From Closterium sp. Naga37s-1 (Eukaryota; Streptophyta; Zygnematophyceae; Desmidiales; Closteriaceae), in assembly GCA_947471745.1 (NCBI GenBank), contig CANJKZ010000170.1:4244001-4308000 (forward strand): a DNA stretch of 64,000 nucleotides, written 5' to 3'. Of this stretch, positions 39,386 through 51,159 are shown piece by piece. The position numbers were made by a program, and so were the translations under genes. The notes below the pieces were generated by a model. It was not told the origin of the DNA. It saw nothing but the letters and a program-made list of their open reading frames with translations, and did not search any database. How positions within the stretch are numbered: the first letter of the stretch is position 1; every line of letters begins with the position of its first letter.

Positions 39386-42300
39386 TCAAGAAGTGAGCAA
39401 GTAAGGCAAAGTAGGTACAAGACCTAACATAGTACAGAAGCGCTGATGATCACAAGGCGCGAGTGCCTTGGTGAAGATATCAGCAGTGTTGGCCTGAGAG
39501 GCCACGTAAGCAAGTCGCAGCTGACCACGCTGCTGCAGCTCACGAGCAAGGAAGTAGCGAAGAGCAATGTGCTTCGTTCTGTGCTCCAGTCTGTGCTCAC
39601 GACACAAGGCCAGCATGGCCTTGTTGTCTACGTACAGAACTGGAGGAGAACGAGGCGGCTCTCCGAGGTCAGTCAGCAGGTAGGTGAGCCAGCGTAACTC
39701 CTGTGCAGCCATGGCCCCTGCGTAGATCTCAGCCTCACAGCTCGAGCTAAGAACAGAAGACGAGCGGGTAGACCGCCACGAAACAGAACCGGAACCAAGG
39801 CTGAAGGTGTAACCCTGTGACGACCGCTGCGTAGCCAAGTCGTCAACCCAAGACGCGTCTGCGTGACTAGTGAGGACCACTGGACTCCGCCCTCCAAGCA
39901 CTAGCCCCATGCCCGACGTACTGCACAAGTAGCGCAACACCCTCTTCGCTGCAGCCATGTGCTCAGGGAGGTGTCTCCCAGGAGCAACATAGCGTGCCAG
40001 AATGCTGAGAGGGTATGCAAGGTCAGGTCGTGTGCAGGTCATCAGGTACATGAGGCAGCCAACAAGCTCTGGGTACGGGCCACTCGGCTCTACGGACTCA
40101 TCCGAAGGCAGAGCTGAGAGCGAGTGGCGAGTAGACAGAGGAGTGGCCTGTGGCGAGGAGTACGTGAAGCCGAAGCGCTGAAGGACCTGCTGCACCATGT
40201 GTGACTGAGTCAGGGTAATGGTGCGCTGTGCTCTGTCCCGGGTGATCTGCAAGCCAAGGTAGCTGCGCAGTTCACCCAGGTCTGTGCACGTGTGTCTCTT
40301 CTGCAGCTCGGACTTCACGTGGGCGAGTCCAGCAGAGTCAGCTGTGGCAAAGACCAAGTCGTCGACGTACACGAGGATGTAGAACGGCGGCAAAGAGGTG
40401 TCGGTGCGCAGAAACAGCAACGGGTCAGCAGTAGAAGGAGCAAACCCAAGAGCCGCAAGTGTAGTCCTCAGTGTGTCGTGCCACTCACGAGGTGCCTGGC
40501 GGAGACCGTAGACTGGCCGTCGGAGGCTCCACTGGGTGCCAGGAGGAAAAGACCCAGTGAAGCCAGGTGGGCGGCGCAGCCAGATCTCCTCGTGCAGGCT
40601 ACCCTGTAGGAAAGCAGTGCTGAAGTCAAGAGAGTGAAGCTCGTAGTCGCGCTGAGCGGCTATGTGCAGTAGCACCCGAAGAGTGGTCATCTTCGGGGTG
40701 GGAGAGAAGGTCTGAAAGTAGTCAACTCCCTGCCGCTGATTGAAGCCTCGAGCCACGTAACGCGCCTTGAAGACAGGCGGAGAACCCGGGGGCCGCTTCA
40801 CCCTGAAAATCCACATGCCACTGACGATGTTCGCCCCAGGTGGGGGAACCTCGTCGACGTAGGTGCCTGTGGACTTCCAGGAAGCCATCTCTGCGTCCAT
40901 GGCTGCCTGCCACTGAGAGGAGTAGGGACCCTCTATCGCCTCCGTGTAAGAGCGCGGAGTCGGGATGTCTGGTGCATCCGGGTCTCCCTCAGGGGCCAGC
41001 AGCATGGACACGAGATGAGGTGAAGCAGCAGCAAAGCACTGGAACTCCTCCTGCCTGTCCTCAAGGACGTCCGTGCCAAGGGCACACTCACCCCCGACGG
41101 ACGGAGGACAGACAGACTCAGACTCAGCGACAAGACTAGCAGCGTAGTCTAGACGACAGCGAGCAGCAAAGTCGACAAGCTCAGCAACTAAGGCAGACGC
41201 AGCAGTGGACTCGAAGGAAGGGTCAGTGACGACAGTAGCAAGGAGACGCGTGACAGTAGGACTGGCAGCCCGAAGGGAGTCCGACTCTGGGTCAGCAAGA
41301 GCAGGAAGAGAGGACTCAGGAGGAGAAGGCAAAGGGGCACGCAACGGAGCAGTGGAAGGACGCAGAGACATCCGGTGCGTGCTGGGGACAGGGGGAGGAT
41401 GCTGACGTGAACCACGACCACTAGTGCGAGCAGCACGGACAGGCGACGCAGGACGAGACGCAGGCTCACGATGCTCAGCAAGACCTCCAGTAGGACCAGT
41501 GTAGGGAGAAGGAGCAGGCAGTGGGGAGGCTGGCTGTAACTGTGACTCAGACTGGATAGGCGGCGGACACTCTAAGAGAGGAGCAGGACTAGTAGAGGGC
41601 GGAAGACCAAGAACCTGCTCAAGGAGCGGAACGAAGTACGGCCGCGGCCGTGCAGCACCCCCAGAACCAGCAGGAACAGCGCCAGCACCACGAACAGCAG
41701 CACCAGCTCCAGTAGCACCCCCAGCTCCAGCAACGCCAGCAGCTCCAGCACCAGCACCCCCAACAGCAGCACCAGCTCCAGTAGCACCCCCAGCTCCAGC
41801 CGCGCCAGCAGCACCAGCTCCAGCAGCACCAACACCAGCACCCTCAGAAGCACCAGCACCAGCAGCACCTCCAGCGCCAACACCCCCAGCAGCTCCAGCT
41901 CCAGCTCCAGCAGAAGGAGTACCCGCAGGCCCAGCAGCTGCTGTACCTCCAGTACGAGCACCTCCGGGACCCGTGGCACCAGCACCCTCAGCAGCAGGAG
42001 AACCTCCAGCACCAGCAGCACCTCCAGCTCCAGCAGTACGGCTCCAACGCCGAGCAAACCACTCGCGCAGCTCCTGTGGAGAGAGTAACTCTCGCCGGGA
42101 CGAAGCACCCGAAGGACCTCCAGGCCCAGTCCCTCCAGACGCCACACGAGCAGGCTCAGCACCCCCAGGCTCCACACCCCCAGGCTCAGCACCCCCAGGC
42201 TCAGCAACCCCAGGCTCAGCACCCCCAGTCTCAGCGCCCCCAGAGTCAGCACCCCCAGGCTCAGCACCCCTAGGCCCCGCACCCCAAGGCTCAGCACCCC

Positions 42301-45300
42301 TAGCAGCACCAGAGTCAACAGCTACCTCGACAGGCTCGACTGCGTCTACCTGGGACACACCTGAGGGGGCAGGACCCTGAGGGGGGAGGGGGTCTACCGG
42401 GGGGGGACCTGGCGCGAGGAAGAGCGGCGGCGGGGGGAGGGACGCAGTGCGGTAGGGGAAGAGACGGTAGTAGGGAACCGACTCGACAAACGTGACGTCC
42501 TGAGAGGACAGAACACGGCGCGAGGTGGGGTGGTAAAACTGCCAACCAGGCGCGTCAGGGGGGAAGCCAAGGAAGACGCAGGGAACAGCACGGGGTTGAC
42601 AGCTTGTCCGCAGACAAGTCGCGGACAAACGCCCGGGATCCCCAAACACGGAACGCAGACGCATCGCCAACCTTCCCCGTCCACCGCAGAGCAGGGGAGG
42701 TCTCCGGCATGGAGACCCGGGGCTGAAGGTTGATCTGATGCGCCGCGTACTGAACCGCGAACGGCCACAGAAAATGGGGGGCAGCCGCATGGATCATGGA
42801 CGTACGAGCGACGTCCATGACCATGCCAATGCGGCGCTCAGCAATCCCATTTTGCTGTGGAGAGGCCGGAAGCGTGAACGTCTGGCGGATGCCCTGTGCA
42901 CGACAGAAGGCTCGCAGAAGGTCAGAGGAGAACTCTCCGCCTCTGTTGGAGTGCAGACGCAGAACAGGAAAGTCAGAGCCGAAACTCTCTCTGAGCTGGA
43001 GACGAGCAGCGCGGATCCAGTCGATCAACACCCCAGTGACCTCACCCTTGCTGCGCAAGGGGAAGACGGTGGTGTAACGCGAGTAGTCGTCAACCACCAG
43101 CAGGAAGTAATGCTCGTGACCCTGTCCACGGACGCGGGCTGGGCCCCACACGTCCATGTGAAGCGTCTGCAGTGGAGCCTCTGTCGGAGGAAACTCGGAG
43201 GAGTGAGGAGCAGCGCGCTGCCGCCCCTCGACGCAGGGAATGCAGGTAGGGGCAGTCCCTGGAGGAAGAGGAGGGAGGGACCGGGGGAGACCAGAGACAA
43301 GGACACGGGAGGCCATGCCTCGGAGACGAGGCAGGGAGGGGTGACCAAGGCGGTGGTGCCAGTGGAGAGTCTGGTGAGACGGGAGACGACACGAGCAGGG
43401 GGCAGACTCAGGACCAGACCTGGACGCCGCAGCAGACACCTGACCCGATGCAGCTACCTGACCAGACGCAGCAACCGGAGGAGACCCAGTAGTCAGTGTG
43501 TACAGGCTCGACCCCGGCCGACGGGTAAACGTGGCCAAGTGTCGGCCCGTCCGAGCACACGTGCAGTGGGTCACTCGCTGACTCGCAGGAGTGAACTGGT
43601 GAATACCCCCATCCTGTAGATCAGCACCACTCACCAAGTTCGTAGAGAACGAGGGGAGGTAAAGACCTGATAGGGTGCCAGAAGGGGCCGACGGACACGG
43701 TAAGACAGTGGAGAAGTGGGCAAGGACAGGACCCCCAGAGAGGTCTGCCAGGGAGACCGCAACTGGCCGACTAAGCGGCGTGAGTGTGGTGCGGTCTCGA
43801 AAGAAGGAGCGGGAAGCACCCGAGTCAAGGGTGAAGGTGTGGGAGGCCTGAGCCGACGTGGTACCTGAGAGAGCAGAGTCACCAGCACCTGGGGCAGCAG
43901 ACTCACTAGCACCTAGAGCAGCAGTCTCACCAGTACCTAGAGCAGCAGCCTCACCAATGCCCGGGTCAGGCGGAACACACAGGTAATAGTCACCCTCATC
44001 ACTAGTAGACACATCATACATGGCAGCAAGAATAGCATCATTGTCAAGATCAAAGATAGCAACCCCCGCCCTAGACAGCTCGCCCCAGCGAGGGATCTCC
44101 GTGGCGTCAGGGAACTGGTGACGCCAAGTGTCCGTCAGGCGGCCGAAGCAGCGCTGGGTGGAGTGCGGGCCTCCGCACTGCTCACCAGTGCGGTCACCGG
44201 TAGGAAGGACGTAGGTACAGGGACCAGCACCCCCACCCCGCTGACGCCCAGCGTACCACTCACGAAGCTGCTGGGGGGACGGGGTCTCACGAGTGCGCTG
44301 CTGTTGCTGGCGCTGACCACCACCGGAGCCACCCCTCTGCGCAGAGCCGCGACCAGCTCCACCGCCGCCGCCGCCACCTCCGCCGCCTCCGCCACCTCCG
44401 CTCCCACCGCCACCGACGCCTCCACCCCCGCCACCACTCCCACCACCACCCCCACCCCCTCCACCACCTCCACCGCCACCTCCACCGCCCCCGCCAGCTC
44501 CTCCAGCGCCCTTGCCCCCCTTGCCCTTGCCGGTGCGGCGTCTCCCGCTAGGGGCAGACGCAGCTCCGACCGACTCGAGGCCAACGAGGTCGGCCGCAGC
44601 AGCAGAGGCAACAGAGGGCAAGAGGGGGGAGGGGGAGCACCCCTCAAAGAAGGGGGTGCGAGGGTCACCACGAGAGGCTCCTACAGCGACTATACTCTTC
44701 TCTGCTGCCAGGAGGCGCTCCTCGAGGAGGTCAACGGTGAGTGTGGTGGGGCAAACTGAGAGGAAGTGGTCCCTGACCGAGCGAAGGGAGTCAGGGAGCC
44801 GGGTGACTATGTAGTAGAGGGTGATGTACATGGGGGGGGGGTTCTTGGCGCAGAACTCAGCAGGAAGCGCAGCGCGGTAGCGGGTGTCACTAGTGCGAAG
44901 GTGCGTAATGAGGTCAGCGACTGTGGGAAAGGCGGCGAGGTCAGGGAACAGGTACGGCAGCATGAGGCGGCTAAGGGCAGCAGTGGCAGGGGAAGAGTAG
45001 CGTGCAACTACAGCGTCGTGCAAGGTCTTAGCACTCTTGTACTGACTAAAATGCGCACGCTCGGCGGTCGGTAAGTGGCGACGCACAGCAAGACGGGCAG
45101 CAGCATCGCGTGTGGCCCACTGTGAGCGAACAGTGCTGTCAGCATCGGCAGGAGGGGCAGGAGAGGCACCAGAGGTGAGATCGAACAGGGAGAGTCCGTC
45201 TGTCCTATCGCACTGTAGGAAAAGCTGCAGGTCATCGACCCAGACCTCAAAGTCAACAGCCCGACCCTCAGCATCAAAGGTAAGGACACTGGGGGTAGCC

Positions 45301-45302
45301 AT
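39386..45302 (-). pseudogene. Element E Gag-Pol polyprotein, single frameshift
   Basis: Starts MATPSVLTFDAEGR at 45302. Gag, poly-Gly tract (44358-44510), zinc-like motif, protease (TLDSGASRSFFRD) and integrase (HHRLGHP, LHSNRGGEFSS, NGIAERR) lie in one frame to about 42600. There an extra base in the run after DKLS shifts the frame. The other frame continues with the linker, RT (DFSTAFLQG, YVDDLVFA) and RNase H to ADIFTKAL at 39386. Integrase reads HSN where sisters read HSD, so a DDE Asp is also lost. Otherwise the protein is close to element D. Confidence 0.9.
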
Positions 45303-45399
45303 GACAGCAGCAGTCTAGTAGTGAGAGCAGTAGGCTAGGGGCAGCGCAGTGGCAAAGGCGCTGCTCGGGAGTGCTCTCACCAGTCCGGGTGGGTAGGGC

Positions 45400-46170
45400 C
45401 GGGGCGCGCCGGCAGCGGCTTGGCGGCGGCAGTAGCGGCTCGGCGGCGTCGGCGGCTCGACAGCGGCAGTAGCGGCTCGGCGGCGGCGGCGGCTCGACGG
45501 CGGCGGCGGCGACCGAAGGCGGCTCGGCGGCGGCGGCGGCTCGACAGCGGCGGCTCGACGGTGGCGTCTCGACAGCGGCGGCTCGACGGCGGCGGCGGCG
45601 ACTCAGCGGCTCGGCGGCTCGGCGGTGGCCGCAAGAGGGCGGCAGGAGGGCCGCGAGAGGGCGGCGACGGGGCCGCGAGAGAGCGGCGACGGGGCCGCGA
45701 GAGGGCGGCGACGGGGCCGCGAGAGGGCGGCGACGGGGCCGCAAGAGCGGCGGCGGGGCCGCAAGGGCGGTGACGGGGGCCGCTGAGGGCGGCGACTGGG
45801 CCGCTGAGGGCGGCGACGGGGCCGCTAGAGGGCGGCGACGGGGCCGCGAGAGGGCGGCGACGGGGCCGCGAGAGGGCGGCGACGGGGTCGCGAGAGGGCG
45901 GCGATGGGGCCGCGAGAGGGCGGCGACGGGGCCGCGAGAGGGCGGCGACGGGGCCGCGAGAGGGCGGCGACGGGGCCACGAGAGGGCGGCGGGGGGGGGC
46001 CGCAAGGGCGGCGACGGGGCCGCTGAGGGCGGCGACGGGGCCGTGTAGGGTGGGGCCGCGAGGGGCCGCTAAGGGCGGCGACGGGGCCGAGCAGGGTGGG
46101 GCCGCGAGGGGCCGCTAAGGGCGGCGACGAGGCCGCGAGAGGGGCCGTGAGAGGGCGCGACGGGCCGCTA
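45400..46170 (-). repeat. GC-rich minisatellite leader of element E
   Basis: From about 45640 to 46000 a unit of 22 bp (core ccgcgagagggcggcgac) repeats many times. Units based on ggcggctcg fill 45410-45620. It lies in the same place as the arrays in B, C and D but has a different unit. Confidence 0.85.
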
Positions 46171-46299
46171 AGGGGAGGACGGCACACTGGGCGCGCCTCG
46201 GTCAGGAGCGACTCGCTCTCCGGGCAGAAAAAAAAGTTTAATCGATTTTCAGTGGTGGGCCCTAGGAACAGTTCCCACTAGGGAGCCTGCTCTATACCA

Positions 46300-46429
46300 T
46301 GTGAAGAAATGAGGAATGAATGATGAACTAAGAAAATGAGTTGGGTACAAATATGAAACCCTAGAAAGCTGTACCCCATACTGTCTACCCCACTACAGCC
46401 TAGAAAGACTATAGTATATAAGTTTGACA
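46300..46429 (-). repeat. 5' LTR of element E with adjacent primer site
   Basis: 130 bp, tgtgaagaaatg...tttgaca. 46286-46299 reads tggtatagagcagg on the minus strand. Confidence 0.9.
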
Positions 46430-46434
46430 CTCCC

Positions 46435-46811
46435 AGCACAACAACGAGGAGTTTCATCAAGCGCTGAGGAACATGCTGCGTGACAATGCGTGGCGAGCAT
46501 CATTCTCCAGCATCATGCGCATGTGGCAGTCTGTCGCCATGCTTCCATTGAGCACGGTTGAATGCGAACGGGGCTTTAGCAAGCAAAATTTGATAAAGAC
46601 GTGGGGACGCGGCAACATCAGTGACACAAGCCTTGAGCCCCTTATGCGATGCTCCCTCGTGTAGTACGACATTGACTGGTACGAGGTGGTCACCACTTTC
46701 CGTGGGGAGAAGCTCCGAAGATCTACTAAGGATTTCGGCGGAAGTAAGGCTAGCCAGGCACAGTTTGCAGATGAAGTAGTTGCTAGTGCGCCAGGCACTG
46801 AGGAGTCGTGA
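46435..46811 (+). pseudogene. hAT transposase gene, last exon (C-terminal dimerisation domain)
   Basis: After the reconstituted acceptor ctcccag the exon reads HNNEEFHQALRNMLRDNAWR, then LPLSTVECERGFSKQNLIKT, the conserved block of the hAT dimerisation domain. A TAG near 46662 interrupts it, and the frame then continues YDIDWYEVVTTFRGEKLRR to a stop at 46811. It is separated from the earlier exons by element E. Confidence 0.85.
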
Positions 46812-47035
46812 TTGCATTGCGTTTTGTTGTGTAAGGACAGTGATATAAAAAGTAATGACTTAAGAGTTTTTGCAATAGAATTAGCCTACCAACATTTTTA
46901 CCCTTGTAAAATCAGTGTAACTATTTTTTTAGGCTGCTGGTAACAAGGTATGCAAAAATTTACCCTAACAGTCAGGGCACGGGGACCCTGACACCCTGAT
47001 TTGTAAGAGTAGGCCAAAAGCTATTTTGGGCCCTG
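46812..47035 (+). other. 3' untranslated end and right terminal repeat of the hAT element
   Basis: AT-rich, with segments (cctaccaaca...tttacccttgtaaaatcag; ...aatttaccct) that echo the subterminal sequence at 36300-36390 in inverted form. Ends in the terminal repeat at 47022-47035. Confidence 0.6.
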
Positions 47036-47043
47036 GTCAGAAG

Positions 47044-47295
47044 AGTCGAAGCAACACCAGCACCCAGAAGCATTTGAAGTGAAAAGAGCGGGAACAGATT
47101 TAGAACGGGTTCCCACACCGCATGGTTTGAACTTCGCTGTAATAAGGGAATGTACCCCTTCTTGTACATGGCTAGTCTAGGTCGTTTCACATTCCTTTGT
47201 ATTTCTATATAAACTCGATGTATGCATGCTATCATCAATCCCAGTCATTTACATTCACTCTAACATGAGATCATGACTTCCGCTGCAATACCACC
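47044..47295. other. Flank right of the hAT element, no gene seen
   Basis: I see no domain, LTR or RNA gene. A tatataaa-like stretch near 47207 has no recognisable gene after it. Confidence 0.4.
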
Positions 47296-47401
47296 TGCGA
47301 TCAACCCTGAGGCGATCCTTCGCTAAGTCCCATTTAGGATTGTAACATATATTACGATCCCACGGGGGACTTAGCCAGTATTTAGCTCAGGGTTGATCGC
47401 A
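47296..47401. repeat. Foldback MITE-like hairpin
   Basis: The arms tgcgatcaaccctgag and ctcagggttgatcgca are exact reverse complements at the two ends. Inner blocks gctaagtccc/gggacttagc and aggat/cgatcc pair as well, around an AT-rich loop near 47346-47353. The whole unit is 106 bp. No clear target duplication was found. Confidence 0.7.
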
Positions 47402-47461
47402 TGTAATTTGCAGTGGAGATGAAGATTAATGACATTTGTTACAGTGAAAGTGAAATGACAG

Positions 47462-47590
47462 TGTCAAAACCTTTGTGTTTACATTTCTCTAAGCTGCAGT
47501 GGGTTTAGCCTTAGCGGGTACTGTATTTCTCTCGACCTTCCACTTGGACTTCCCCCTTGACCTAATGCAACATCATCTTAGCTTCTAACA
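47462..47590 (+). repeat. 5' LTR of copia element I
   Basis: 129 bp from tgtcaaaacc to ttctaaca, then tggttcagggtagg, an initiator-Met-like primer site. The length and the internal gcagtgggtttag...gggtact block resemble the LTRs of A-E and H. The matching 3' LTR is outside the window. Confidence 0.75.
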
Positions 47591-48950
47591 TGGTTCAGGG
47601 TAGGTCCCATTCTAGGACCGAAATTTTTAGGGCCCACTAAATTAGTTCCGTTCTGCCCGGCAGTCATTTTTACCCTGCCCAGCCCGTCGCTTTTGCCCTA
47701 CCCAGCATGCTGTCGCGCTGCTGTCCTGCCCTGCCTAGCGCGCTATCGCGCTGCCCTACCCAAACCCGCGCGCTATCGCGCTGCCCTACCCAAACCCGCG
47801 CGCTATCGCCCTGTCCAGTGCGCCCGCCCGCCTGCTACCCCGCATGCTGCTCTCGCTGACCACATGCCACCCGCTCTGCCTGCGTGCTGCTTTGCCCGCA
47901 CTGCCCTGCGCTGCCTGCGTGCGCCCTGCCTGAGCCGCCCGCGCATTGCCCTACACTGCCCGCTCGCTGCCCTGCTGAGCGCTGCCTGCTGCCTAGTGCG
48001 CTGCTCTGCACACTGCACTGCGCCCGCTGCCCAGCCCTTCTCTGCGTGCTGTTGCTGAACTGCTCAGCTGCTGCTGCTGCTGCTGCTGCTGCTGCTACTA
48101 CCAAACTGTTACTGCTGCTAAGCCGCGACTACAGCTGCTGCTACTACTGCCAAGCTACTGCTGCCGCTGCTGCTGCCAAACTGCTGCTGCTGCTAAGCTG
48201 TAACTGCTGCTGCTGCTGCCAAACTGCTGCTGCTGCTGCCAAACTGCTGCTGCTGCTAAGTTGCGATTGCTGCTACTAAGCTGCTTCTTCTGCTGCTACT
48301 GCTGCCAAGCTGCTGCTGCTGCTGCTGCTAAGCTGCGACTGTTGATGCGACCGCTGCTACGATTGCTACTACTAAGCTGCTGTTGCTGCTGCTTCTTCTG
48401 CTGCTGCCAAGCTGCTGCTGCTGTTGGTGCTGCCAAGCTGCTGTTGTTGGTGCTGCCAAGCTGCTGCTGCTGCTAAGCTGTGGCTGCTACTGCTAAGTTG
48501 CTGCTGCCGCCCTCAGTGCCATGCTGCCCGCTGCTGAGCGCTGCGTGCTGCCTAGCGCGCTGCTCGGTCCATGGCACGCCCCTAGGACGCGGCCGTTTTC
48601 TACCTGTGGTGCGCCCTATAGTGCTGCCCGTTTTCTGCCCGTGCGTGCCCCTAGTGTTGCCAGTGGCGCGCCTCTACTGCTGCCCGTTTTTCTGTCCGTG
48701 GCGCGCCCCTAGAGTGCACCCCTAGTGCTGCCTGTTTTCTGCCCGCCACGCGCCTCTAGTGTGCACCCCTTCAGTAGCTCGTCGAGCGCCCTTAGCATGC
48801 CTTAGTGCTGCTGGCGCCACCACTGTTACTATTGCCGCGGCCTTAGTCGCTACGGCCGCCCTTTTGCTGCTGCTACTGACTGCTGCTGATTGCCATGGCC
48901 ACTATCACTGTCCTACGTCAGCGGCAGCCGAGTACACAGAAGTGAGGAGT
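47591..48950 (+). repeat. Leader of element I with CTG-rich repeats
   Basis: GC-rich short-motif DNA (cgcgctgccctaccc repeated three times near 47730-47810), then dense ctg trinucleotide runs at 48060-48510, some as gctgctgccaag units. No convincing coding sequence. It corresponds to the leader arrays of the other elements. Confidence 0.65.
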
Positions 48951-51125
48951 CTCTCTCGCCGCAGCAGCTTTGTGGGTGGGCTGTCCGATGGGGCAGCCCC
49001 GGTGGCGGAGCTTGGGGTGCTGGTGCTGGAGGTGCTGGTGCTGGCGGTACTTATACTTGTAAGCAGGAGATGCTCTCGTCCACGCAGCTTCGCGAGTGGG
49101 CTGTCTGGTGGGGCAGCCCTGGTGGCAGAGCCTAAGGTGCTGCTACTGAAGGTACCTGTACGTCTACTCTTGCTGGTGGTGCCGCTAGTGGAAGCGAAGG
49201 TTCTGGGGGTGGACAGCAGCGGCAGCAGTGTCTGCCAGAGACACTTTCGCCGCAACAGCTTCGTGAGTGGCCTGTCCGGTTGGGTAGCCCTGGTGGCGGA
49301 GCATGGGCTACTAGTGCTGGGGGTGTAGAAGCACCTGGTGGTGTAGAGGCTTCTAGTCTAGGTGCTTGTGACTCAGCTAGCGCAGGTGCAGAGCCTGAGG
49401 ATGCCTTGCACTCTTTCACTCTAGACTCAGGCGCATCTCGCTGCTTCTTCCGCGACTGCACCACAGTCACACCGCTCACAGCGTGCCTGGACTCTATTAT
49501 GCTATTATCTAGCTTAGCTTTATTTTGCTTTGCTTGCTTTTGCTTGATTTCCTAGGTTTGTTGCTTTTACTATAGTTATTATGGTTATAGGCACAGAACT
49601 AGGTTGAGTGCACCGAATTCTAGGCTTTTCGGTTGCCACCGAATTGCCTTCTACCGAATTTGGCAAGGACCCGTTCGGGACACTTCGCGACCTGCGGAAC
49701 CTTCTAGTAACACCCGGGTTACTGCCTTTGTGTCGAGCCTTTTCTAGCCCCGCCTTGTACCCACGTGAATCATTCAATAGATTTATCTTTCCTGAACCAG
49801 ATCCTCACAACAATCCCAGTCCCTGTCACTCTGGCCGACCCCTCCGGTGGCCTTGTCGTTGCACGTGGCTCCACTGTTCTCCCATGTCCGGCAGCCCCCT
49901 CCGGTTCCCTCTTCGGTCTCCACCTCCTCTCGTTCGCTAAGAATTTGGTGGCTACCTCTGTTCTCTAGGACCAGTTGGTCACTGTTACCCAGCATGGGGG
50001 AGAGCTCATGGCGATCTGTATGGATTCACGCACTAGCGAGCACCTCACCACGTTCACTCGGAGGCCCGGGTCTGGCCTGTACAGCCTGACCACTAAGTCT
50101 ACACATGTGGCTGAGTCAGGTAAGGTAGTTGCGTCTTATTCGTGTCGTCTCCTCACGCACCAGACTCTTGGTCACCCCTCCTTGCCACGCTTGCGTGGCA
50201 TGCACTCCCGTCTCCTTGTGGCTGGCCTCCCCAGGTCCCTGCCCCTGCTCCCAAGGTCGCTTGAACCGCCGTGCCTTCCCTGCGTCGAAGGGCGGCAGCG
50301 CGTCGCTCCTCACTCCTCCTCGTTTCCTCTTACCACTGCTTCTCTGCAAACCTTCCACATGGACGTGTGGGGCCCCGCCCGTGTCACTGGACAAGGCGGC
50401 AAGCGCTAATTTCTGCTGGTTGTTGACGACTACACGCGCTACACCATGGTCTTCCCCTTGCAGAGCAAGGCGGATGTCCGCAGTGTCTTGATCCGCTGGA
50501 TCCTCGCTGTCCGTCTCCAGCTTAGAGCTCGGTTCCGGTAGGACCTCCTGGTCCTGCGGCTACACTCTGATCGAGGTGGTGAGTTTTCCTCCCGCCTCCT
50601 CGAGGACTTCTATGGTGCTGAGGGCATCACCCAGTCGTTCACGCTTCCGGCCTCTCCACAGCAGAATGGGATTGCAGAGCACCACATCGGCTTGGTCATG
50701 GAAATTGATCGCATCTCCATGATCCATACAAATACTCCCTATATTTTGTGGCCGTTTGAGGTCCGGTACGCCGCGCACCAGCTCAACCTCAAGCCTCGTG
50801 TCTCCCACCCGGAGACCTCCCCTACTCTGCGGTGGACGGTAGAGGTTGGTGATGTGTCGGAGTTTTGGGTCTGGGGTTCCCTCTCTCTTGTCCGCGATCT
50901 GCCCGCGGGCAAGCTCTCTCCACGCACTCTTCGGTGCGTGTTCCTTGGCTTTCCCACCAACGCACCGCCCTGGCAGTTTTACCACCCGCGATCTCGTCGT
51001 GTGCTGTCCTCCTGCGACGTCACTTTTGACGAGTTAGTCTGCTTCTACCGTCTTCACCCCCACCACAGCTCTTCGGTACCCCACCTGCCTCTCTCCCTGG
51101 TTCTCGACCCCCCACACCCCCGGTA
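48951..51125 (+). pseudogene. Element I Gag end, protease and integrase (decayed)
   Basis: Gag end with repeated SPQQLREWAV...WGSPGG-like units (48951-49300), then protease FTLDSGASRCFFRD near 49430. Unrelated DNA of about 330 bp interrupts it at about 49480-49815, after which VTLADPSGG resumes. Integrase follows: HQTLGHPSLPRLRGM, CLPCVEGRQR, FHMDVWGPARV, LHSDRGGEFSS and NGIAEHHIG. Stops near 50407 and 50539 and frame changes are present. No Gag capsid domain is found, as in A and B. Confidence 0.82.
49480..49815. other. Insertion of unknown origin within element I protease
   Basis: About 330 bp of AT-richer DNA splits the protease. ctcaca occurs at both edges, a possible short duplication. 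It contains three spaced accgaatt motifs. No coding sequence, LTR pairing or tRNA-like promoter is recognised. Confidence 0.5.
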
Positions 51126-51159
51126 GCCCCCCTCCCTCGTCACGGGCCTGCTCCCTCAG

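Larger units (their letters stand above)
39056..46429 (-). mobile_element. Copia element E, inserted in the hAT gene
   Basis: LTRs of 130 bp at 39056-39185 and 46300-46429, TSD ctccc at 39051-39055 and 46430-46434. The left outer end reads ag instead of tg; apart from this, one further LTR difference is visible. The interior is complete, with one +1 frameshift in integrase. It lies in the last intron of the hAT gene, exactly at its 3' splice site (ctcccag). Confidence 0.92.
36275..47035 (+). mobile_element. hAT DNA transposon, interrupted by copia element E
   Basis: The left end cagggcctaaaata and right end tattttgggccctg form terminal inverted repeats with one mismatch, and both are flanked by the 8-bp duplication gtcagaag (36267-36274, 47036-47043). 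CAGGG ends and 8-bp duplications are typical of hAT. Without E the element is about 3.4 kb. It carries a multi-exon transposase gene with stops, so it is no longer autonomous. Confidence 0.9.
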
